Source: Owenia fusiformis (Eukaryota; Annelida; Polychaeta; Sabellida; Oweniidae). From it: DNA of 25,000 bases. A model generated the notes under the pieces. It ran no database searches and was not told where the DNA came from. It was given only the letters and a program-made list of their open reading frames with translations. Location of the stretch: positions 1-25,000 of the forward strand of contig CAIIXF020000201.1 in the NCBI GenBank assembly GCA_903813345.2, read 5' to 3'. A program made the translations under genes and the position numbers. This document shows positions 19,042-25,000 of this stretch, in pieces (the first letter of the stretch is position 1; every line of letters begins with the position of its first letter).

Positions 19042-19168
19042 ATAGCCCAACGAGAGTCGGCGGTCTTGAAAAATACTTGGATCTGGATGCCAGTCCTGTT
19101 ATTGATATAATTCCAGGGCAGTTCGAAGAACGTATTAGATGTCCGTGGAATTTACCATATTATGACCA
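19042..19168 (+). CDS. Candidate first coding exon(s) of an unrecognised plus-strand gene
   Basis: A frame open from the stop near 19016 gives INSPTRVGGLEKYLDLDASP and then a protein-like continuation containing PGQFEERIRCPWNLPYYD. It ends at CCA|GTGAGT, a good donor; reading on would hit a TGA at once. A possible acceptor is GTCAACAG at about 19035. Composition and hydrophilic content look coding, unlike the flanks. I do not recognise the family, and the next exon is not identified. It lies 170-290 bases right of the CRE/E-box cluster. Confidence 0.4.
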
Positions 19169-19169
19169 G

Positions 19170-19420
19170 TGAGTGTGGCCTTAGAATATGAATAAGACAC
19201 TCTTTGTTGTTTTGAATTTGCCATTAAATTGCCCAGCCGTCTTATTTTTATTAATGTAAACATAATATTACTCACCTTCATTGATCTTTACACGCAGTCC
19301 TAGTTCATACATTCGTCTACTTCGCAGGATATTTATTCATAAAAGAATCAAAATAAAACTGAAAGAAATATTTTACAACAAGCGGCCATCTTGACTAAAT
19401 TTCTATAGCGGAAAAAAGAC
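19170..19420. other. Spacer
   Basis: A/T-rich with no recognised features. It would be intron if the exon before it is real. Confidence 0.4.
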
Positions 19421-19428
19421 ATGCTTTC

Positions 19429-19958
19429 TTATGTCGTTCCAAGACTATCTCTACATTCTAGTCTTGCGAACTTCTTATTGTTTTGCCTGTACGATTACAA
19501 CATGGGAGAATTTTCTACGCTTCTTACACTTAAGATACCTATTTCAATAGATTCCTTGGTATTTTAGCATTCTTTCCGTGTAGTTGAATCCACAATTGTG
19601 TGGGTTTATCGGCAGAACAAAGAAATTTTAGTTTTTGATAGCAATATTTGCGTGTAATATTGAACTTATTTCAACCGTCAAATTCCTCCATTCAGTTCCC
19701 GGCATGCACCAGTCATAAAGGGAAATCCCTAGGGAATTCCCCTTCCGACATTTTGAAAATTGCTGATATATTTCCGATGTAAAAACTAAAATCTCTTCGT
19801 TCTGCCGATAAACCCATACAATTGGCAATTCAACTACATAAAAAGAATTCTAAAATACTAAGGAATGTATCGAGGTAGGTCATTTAGGTGTGCAATGCGT
19901 AGTATTTTCTCTATTGGCGCGTACGACCACAATCTAAAGGGGTCGTAGGATGCGATAA
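19429..19958. mobile_element. Fold-back DNA transposon, relative of 2091-2835, 8-bp TSD
   Basis: This 530-bp element has ends TTATGTCGTTCC (left) and TTATCGCATCC (right, read inward), and ATGCTTTC duplicated at 19421-19428 and 19959-19966. The arms form an imperfect inverted repeat (for example GGGTTTATCGGCAGAACRAAGA-type text around 19600 and its complement around 19790). It shares GCCTGTACGATTACAAC and GGGAGAATT.TCTACGC with the element at 2091. The hairpin stems just inside the ends differ in sequence from the first element but still pair. No coding content. Confidence 0.87.
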
Positions 19959-19966
19959 ATGCTTTC

Positions 19967-20245
19967 AAAATGGAGAACGAGACGACGTCTTATAATGAGA
20001 ACGTTCAATATCTCATCAACAAGACAAGCTGTTACAATTTCAATTCATGAAATATTAACAGAACGATTTTTAGAATATTACATAATTTATTTACAATAGT
20101 TCACGGTGTTCCAGATAGAATCACTTCTAGAATTGGCTAGAGACTCGAGTAACACTGAATCATGCGGTACTAACTCACTGGAGGGTATCGAAACCAAAAC
20201 GCCCCGCAAAACCGTTAATTTGAATTTCAAACTGGGGTCCGCGCA
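19967..20245. other. Unassigned stretch before the 15-bp minisatellite
   Basis: TGTTCCAG at 20107-20114 followed by open sequence (IESLLELARDSSNTES and on) could be an acceptor and exon. The pyrimidine tract is poor and the frame runs straight into the minisatellite, so it is not called. Confidence 0.35.
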
Positions 20246-20248
20246 TTG

Positions 20249-20363
20249 TACCAAAACCCATTATACCGACACACACTATACCAACGCGCATTGTACCGAA
20301 ACCCATTATACCAACGCACATTGTACCAAAGCGCATTATACCGAACAGCATTCCAACGAACAA
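20249..20363 (+). repeat. 15-bp minisatellite, array 1
   Basis: About eight units of the type (G/A)CGCATTRTACCRAM are present, with alternating CATTGTACC and CATTATACC. Because 15 is a multiple of three, it reads through as a five-residue (A/T)H(Y/C)T(N/E) repeat. It is the reverse complement of the array at 21354-21410. Confidence 0.92.
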
Positions 20364-21353
20364 GAATTAGACCGAAAGTTGTTTAGTCACTGGAAATATG
20401 TTTGTACGTCGATAGTACATTCGTACGTTTGTTCAATTTTCCTCAGTATGGTTTTCCATTCATTCAGTATGTTTGTTCGTACGTATGTACGTTCATTCGT
20501 AAGGTTGTTTTGACGTAACTACGTGAGTACCTTAATATACCTCCTAGTTATTCCTTTCGTCCGTAGCCTATGTCAGTACTTTCATACATACAGTATGTAC
20601 GTTCTTCCTTCGTTCGACATTTTGTACGTTGTTAAGTTTGAACATTCGTTGGTTTGTACGTTTATCCTTTCAATTGAACGTTTATTAATCCTAGCTATGT
20701 AAAGTCGTTGGTATGTTGTTGCGGGGTGTCACTACAGGGAGTTTTCAGAGAAGGTCTCTGATGAGCATTGATAGTCTGGATATGTGTTGATTTAAATATG
20801 ATATCACTTTTATGACATTTTTAAATGATGAAAATCAATATGATACTTTCATCTCGTCTATTGAAATGAAATATCCCACAAAGTCCCATTACCATATATT
20901 TATCCATACACATGACTCACATTTTCTATTTTCTTTGTAGTTTGTCCCTTTCAATTAACACACTAATTATTAAGTGTCATTGTATGATCATTATTTTATT
21001 CCATAAAAACTATGTTTGAATATATACACATATTCATTCACTCGCCCCCTGTTGGTAACTGTGAATTCCGGAGCGTGCAAAGATGATGTAAACAAGTAAT
21101 GACTGAAATTTCTCAGATGACAAACCAAGATACACCCATCCTTAACCCATGCATGAAGATATTGCCATCTTTCTTTCTAAAAAGTCACAAATACAAGTTG
21201 AGATTTACTTGTGACATCACTGCTTTATGCACATTGTAAAGAGGGGTAAGTCCCAGAGTCCAAAGTCCCAGGCACCCGCTCACTTAAGATATCAATTATA
21301 TTCCTTACCTATAACATTGACAGTTCGGGGTCAACACACATCATATATTATTT
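20364..21353. other. Spacer between the inverted 15-bp arrays
   Basis: The left third (about 20400-20690) is a degenerate TTCGTACG/GTAC tetranucleotide repeat. The rest is A/T-rich. A GCCCCCTGTTGG at 21045-21056 reads CCAACAGGGGGC in reverse and resembles the CTCF-type core seen elsewhere in the window. No coding signal. Confidence 0.5.
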
Positions 21354-21410
21354 TTAGTACAATGCGCTTCGGTACAATGCGTGTCGGTATAATGCGCGTC
21401 GGTATAATGA
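21354..21410 (-). repeat. 15-bp minisatellite, array 2 (inverted)
   Basis: About four units (GTACAATGCGCTTCG, GTATAATGCGCGTCG) are the reverse complement of array 1, about 1 kb away. The arrays face each other, as terminal inverted repeats would. Confidence 0.88.
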
Positions 21411-21754
21411 GGTGATCCCTTCAAACCTACCCTTTCTTTGGAAAATCAATGATTGTGAGTCTCACAGTACACTGTTTTTCTTCAAACTTGTTCCATTTAA
21501 ACCTTCACAGAAATACCTTTCACTCGAGACATTGCTTTTTAGCTGCGTTTTGGTCCCCAGATGTGAGAAGATGCAAATCTGGCTTTAATTTATGGCTATA
21601 GACAGTTGACAGATCCATAAATAAAGGATCATGTCCCACGTACGTGGGTAGGTGGTAAGGTGGTTGCAACGTAGGAGGGTTTTTATACAAAGCTGACAAA
21701 ATCATTAAGGCAGTCTATTTAATTCCATCTACTGTTTATACTATTAAACTAGAT
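21411..21754. other. Spacer without recognised features
   Basis: No coding signal or repeat with ends was seen. CCCACGTACGTGGG at 21634-21647 is a perfect 14-bp palindrome. Confidence 0.5.
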
Positions 21755-22140
21755 ATGGTCAAAGAAGAGTCAACGACAACATCCAATAGTGCTACACCAC
21801 ATCTTGAACAATGTCTTCATCCACAAAACATCAAACAAGGCATAAAAGATGATGGCCAATATTTCAAAGACAAGACTGAGGAGGAACATCACATGTGACA
21901 AGCCTCTAAATCATGTAAATGGAATGAATATTGATTTAGTTAAAGAGGAGATAATATTCGGTCAGACACTCTCTCCCAATAACTTCAAACAAGAGATACC
22001 AGATGTGAAGAGAGGAGATACCCAATAACTTCAAACAAGAGAATACCACATGTGACCAAGGCAAGGGAGACTTTATGGTACCATCAATTAGTGCTAAATC
22101 TGCTCTTAAAGTAGAACATAATTCACAGAACATTAAGCAT
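21755..22140 (+). pseudogene. Decayed copies of the zinc-finger-gene repeat module
   Basis: One short frame (21755-21898) reads MVKEESTTTSNSATPH and on to a stop. A second (21924-22028) reads MNIDLVKEEIIFGQTLSP then NFKQEIPDV and stops. The last part carries GDFMVPSISAKSA. These match the 56-residue unit of the downstream zinc-finger ORF (DLVKKEIIF, PHNFKQEIP, GDSMTPSSSAIS). A 22-bp duplication starting CCCAATAACTTCAAACAAGA (21976 and 22021) adds to the damage. They are probably old tandem copies, or exons lost to mutation, of the same gene. Confidence 0.72.
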
Positions 22141-22745
22141 TAAGAAATGGATGAGAACAACATCAGCAGATAGATTTGAAACATTTGCTATTGTATATGC
22201 TACCACTGCTCTAAGTCTAGACATGGTCTGGATCTAGTTAAGGGCTGTATGCCTGTATGTATGCCCAAAAAAATTTGAACCCACCTTTTCTGGCAATTAT
22301 GCCTGAACCCCCCAAATTTTGATTTATTTTTTGCAGTATTTTAGTAATTTATCGTTTATTGATTGCCTAAGATATTTGAGGTGTAAAGATTGAAATATGT
22401 GAGGTATCAATTTTATCTTAGTAAAAAGGACTTAGCGTACAAAAAACGGGCTATTTTGAGGTGGGTGACTGATAATAGGTATGCACTTCACATTTAAGGC
22501 CTGAAATACTGATAGATTCTATGGATTAACACCCAGGTATTGTCATTTTTCAAACTTCAGAGGGCTTAGAATCATTATTACAATCGCTTTTGAATAATAT
22601 TAATGCTGTTTTAAATAGGTTTGATGTATGCCAATAATTTCTCAAATTGTTTAAATGGTACCCCTTCCTTAATCCCAAGAATTTCTCTGAGGAATTTCCC
22701 ATAGTAATCCAATGGTATAGTTCCTAGCAGATTTTGATATAACAG
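22141..22745. other. Spacer without supported features
   Basis: A/T-rich, with a GAACCC(A)CC phrase near 22280-22313 resembling the interior of the 199-bp MITE at 14666. No ends were identified. Confidence 0.4.
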
Positions 22746-22749
22746 GAAA

Positions 22750-22826
22750 GTTAATCATTAATACACACCTCATTGGCTGGTGATATAAACCAAAACAACC
22801 CAATAAGGTGTGTATTAATGATTAAC
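22750..22826. repeat. 77-bp near-perfect hairpin
   Basis: The arms 22750-22776 and 22799-22826 begin and end with GTTAATCATTAATACACACC and its complement. The first 21 bp are perfect, then one mismatch. The loop is about 22 bases. The stem holds TAATCATTAA, a homeodomain-type sequence. It lies about 85 bases upstream of the candidate leader exon of the zinc-finger gene. No target duplication was seen. Confidence 0.85.
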
Positions 22827-22871
22827 TAAGGTTACTGGTACTCACCTAGTTATGCTGACTAAAAATTTCAG

Positions 22872-22910
22872 CGTAAAAAAAGAGAGAAGAACTTCCTGGC
22901 TTCGTTTTCG
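22872..22910 (+). other. Candidate 5' leader exon of the zinc-finger gene
   Basis: The text ends CTTCGTTTTCG|GTAAGATA, a strong donor, about 85 bases past the hairpin. A matching acceptor with a long pyrimidine tract (TTTTTCTTGTGTTTTCAG) ends at 23317, giving a 407-bp intron. The start of the exon is unknown. AAATTTCAG at 22864-22871 could alternatively make it an internal exon. Coding is not evident. Confidence 0.38.
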
Positions 22911-23317
22911 GTAAGATATTTTTATTTCTCGGATTCTACACCACTTATAAGTCAATTGTGGACAATAATTTGGCTCAAAGTTAAGGAAGATAGTCTAGTT
23001 TGAGAAAAATGAAGCCCGGAACTTATTCCATCTTGTTACCCTGACGTTTCGTCAAAAAACTTGAAGGGTAACATTTGAGGAACACATTCTTAGAGGGAAT
23101 GTTTCTGTCTAATAATTCATCACAACAAACAAAAATAGGTAGGGACAGTCATTTGAATTTGTTACTCTGTGAAAATGCCAATTTCGAATTAAACTTTAAT
23201 TTTCTTTTTAGAGGCAAAGGTTTCCTTGACATTGAGCTATGATGATAGTTGGAATTACAAGATAGTGTACTAAGTAGTTTTGAATTTTGTTAATTTGCAT
23301 TTTTCTTGTGTTTTCAG

Positions 23318-23689
23318 GACTCATGCAGTCATGAAGAGTACAAAGAGACGGACACTGAACTACATAGCTAAATAAGTAACCAGAGCAATATGTATGACAA
23401 TATTAGTTATGATGATTGGTAAAATAATTCTATAACTGAGGCATACAATAACCTAGAAGACAATTTATTAATCTGTGTTTCTCTTCTGAAGAGAAGAATA
23501 TGAATCGAAAATGCGATGACCATGAAGGCATTAATATTTAGTTAAGAATGATGAGGAACATTCCATGTCACTTGAAAGAATTGATTTATTTTAAGATTTA
23601 TTATATTATTTGATCAAGAACAATCACTTTCTCCCAATTAACTTCAAACAAAAGATACCAGAGGTGGCTGTATATAGCACCATCAAGTA
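23318..23689 (+). pseudogene. Possible second leader exon, with a decayed repeat module
   Basis: After the acceptor at 23317 the sequence reads DSCSHEEYKETDTELHS and then TAA. From about 23542, TTTAGTTAAGAATGATGAGG, ATTTGATCAAG, AACTTCAAACAAAAGATACC and CACCATCAAGTAGTGCTACA match the nucleotide text of the 56-residue unit of the downstream gene, but with frame breaks. It could be untranslated leader of the same transcript or a decayed tandem copy. Confidence 0.45.
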
Positions 23690-23908
23690 GTGCTACATAA
23701 TTTCCAAACCCTTAAACAAGAGGAGATGGATGTGAACTACAGTAGCAGTCTTAAAAATGAAACACCAATACAGGAATCTGATTCATTCTTGAAGCATAAT
23801 TATACAATAATTCCTACTACTTTTAGTTATGAAATATCTGGTAATGTATATGCTACAACTGCTAACAAGTCTCTACATGGATTCGAGTTAAGGAGGCGAT
23901 TATATTAG
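23690..23908 (+). pseudogene. Frameshifted upstream block of the zinc-finger gene (module B then A)
   Basis: The frame reads LKQEEMDVNYSS, KNETPIQES, HNYTIIP and EISGNVYATTANKSLHGF, and then breaks. The same module occurs intact at about 24444-24590 (LKREEMEVTYSN, KNETLTKES, HNYAIF, EISGNVYNTT). At about 23885 several bases are missing relative to the intact GGATTTGGTTTAGTTAAAGA at 24384, which throws the frame; reading continues in another frame (VKEAIILDGGQALCPH) towards the ATG at 23977. Either this copy is dead and translation starts later, or the break is a sequencing or assembly error. Confidence 0.65.
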
Positions 23909-23976
23909 ATGGAGGACAAGCACTCTGTCCTCATACCTTTAAACAAGAGATACCAGCTGTGGAGGAAGGAGATAGT

Positions 23977-25000
23977 ATGGCAATATCCAGTAGTGCTATA
24001 TCAAATAATGATAATGTATATGCTACCACTGTTACTGCTAATGGAATGGATTTAGTTAAAAAGGAGATTATATTTGATCAAGGACAAGCAGCTTATCCTC
24101 ATAACTTCAAACAAGAGATTCCAAATATGGAGGAAGCAGATACTATGACACCATCAAGAAGTGCTATATCAGATAATGATAATGTATATGCTACCACTGT
24201 TACTGCTAATGCAATGGATTTAGTTAAAAAGGAGATTATATTTCATCAAGGACAAACACTTTATCCTCATAACTTCAAACAAGAGATTCCAAATATGGAG
24301 GAAGGAGATAGTATGACACCATCAAGTAGTGCTATATCAGATAATGATAATGTATATGCTACTATTGCTAACAAGTCTCTACATGGATTTGGTTTAGTTA
24401 AAGAGGAGGTTATATTAGATCAAGGAGAAGCACACAAGCACAACCTTAAACGAGAGGAAATGGAAGTGACCTACAGTAACAACCAGAAAAATGAAACACT
24501 AACGAAGGAATCTATTCTATTGGAGCATAATTATGCTATATTTTCTAATTCTTTAAGATCTGAAATATCTGGGAATGTATATAATACTACTGGCAAAGCT
24601 GCAATAAAGGATGCTAGTACAGGTAAGAAGTCATATAAATGTCAACATCGTGAAAAGAATTTTAGAAAAGATAATTTAGTTAGAAAACACAAGAGAACAC
24701 ATACAACTGGGAAATGTCATCATTGTAGAAAGAATTTCAGAAACAATAATTTACTTAGAAAACACGAGAGAATTCATGCAGCTGAGAAATGTCATAAATG
24801 TCAACATTGTGGTAAATGTTTTCGATATAAAGGTCAAGTAAAAGCACATGAGATCATTCATTCAGATGAGAAGCCATTTAAATGTCAACAGTGTGGAAAG
24901 TGTTTCAGAAGAATTAATGAACTTAAAATACACAAGAGAAATCATACTGGAGAGATGCCATTTAGATGTCAAAACTGTGGAAAGTGTTTCAATCAATCTT
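23977..25000 (+). CDS. C2H2 zinc-finger protein with N-terminal 56-residue repeats (3' partial)
   Basis: The frame is open to the window edge (341 codons plus one base). The ATG has a strong context (AGTATGG). The frame extends upstream of it to a stop at 23863-23865. Residues about 14-125 hold two 56-residue units about 95% identical in DNA (24016-24183, 24184-24351), each with VKKEI and FKQEIP, matching the sumoylation consensus (hydrophobic-K-x-E). A second module follows (VKEEV, LKREEMEV, EISGNVYNTT). From about residue 218 come zinc fingers: the first is defective (CQHR in place of CxxC), then CHHC...H...H, CQHCGKCF...H...H, CQQCGKCF...H...H with a TGEMPF linker, and a fifth cut off by the window. 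It is probably a nuclear DNA-binding regulator; its targets cannot be inferred. Confidence 0.85.
   Translation, partial: MAISSSAISNNDNVYATTVTANGMDLVKKEIIFDQGQAAYPHNFKQEIPNMEEADTMTPSRSAISDNDNVYATTVTANAMDLVKKEIIFHQGQTLYPHNFKQEIPNMEEGDSMTPSSSAISDNDNVYATIANKSLHGFGLVKEEVILDQGEAHKHNLKREEMEVTYSNNQKNETLTKESILLEHNYAIFSNSLRSEISGNVYNTTGKAAIKDASTGKKSYKCQHREKNFRKDNLVRKHKRTHTTGKCHHCRKNFRNNNLLRKHERIHAAEKCHKCQHCGKCFRYKGQVKAHEIIHSDEKPFKCQQCGKCFRRINELKIHKRNHTGEMPFRCQNCGKCFNQS
24016..24351 (+). repeat. Two tandem 168-bp coding units
   Basis: The unit starts GTATATGCTACCACTGTTAC at 24016 and 24184 and recurs in changed form at 24352. The period is exactly 168 bp (56 codons). Most of the few differences change amino acids (for example D/H, A/T, R/S). 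Confidence 0.95.

Noticed and set aside
20249-20363. CRISPR-like regular repeats
   Set aside because: The units are contiguous 15-mers with no spacers, in a eukaryotic context.
20106-20513. Open frame of 135 codons (+), possibly a secreted or repeat protein
   Set aside because: The middle is the 15-bp minisatellite and the end is degenerate GTAC repeat; it has no ATG at its start and only a weak acceptor.

Overview
The window is A+T-rich animal nuclear DNA. Coding sequence is cut into short exons with GT-AG introns, one zinc-finger gene carries TGEKP-type linkers, and intact or decayed DNA transposons fill the introns and spacers. The mix suggests a marine invertebrate, but the sequence does not fix the phylum. 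There are no bacterial-style operons, no rRNA or tRNA genes that I can support, and no CRISPR array.

The one gene I can assign firmly is on the minus strand: a six-exon ALKBH6 gene (AlkB-family Fe(II)/2-oxoglutarate dioxygenase), from the ATG at 17140 to the stop at 8053. Its exons join in frame to 240 codons, and the HxD...H iron ligands and the RxxxxxR 2-oxoglutarate motif are intact. A second gene, on the plus strand, runs off the right edge. It has an open frame from 23977 to 25000 encoding an acidic repeat region (56-residue units with two sumoylation-like motifs each) followed by C2H2 zinc fingers. Decayed copies of its repeat extend back to about 21755, and one upstream block carries a frameshift. 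Weaker candidates are a promoter with a possible first exon (about 710-1100, +), an unrecognised exon (5869-5990, -), and a promoter-like region with an unrecognised exon (about 18820-19168, +).

Mobile DNA dominates the rest. Two related fold-back elements (2091-2835 and 19429-19958) share TTAT... ends, 8-bp target duplications and subterminal hairpins whose stems change by compensation. A mariner-type element (3793-4772) holds a broken transposase. Intron 3 of ALKBH6 contains a 3.67-kb element (9933-13606) with a 5-bp target duplication; a related uninterrupted sequence at 15043-15358 gives the empty site. Inside it sits a Tc1/mariner-ended element (11006-12581) carrying two different minisatellites. 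Further short palindromic elements with target duplications lie at 14006-14430, 14666-14864 and 16752-16917.

Other repeat structure includes three copies of a motif with a CTCF-like CCACCWGGTGGC core inside ALKBH6 introns, an inverted pair of about 60-bp tandem arrays at 17400-18055, and a 15-bp minisatellite found in opposite orientations 1 kb apart (20249-20363 and 21354-21410). No concerted multi-gene system is evident. The most novel material is the structure of the mobile elements and of the zinc-finger repeat array.
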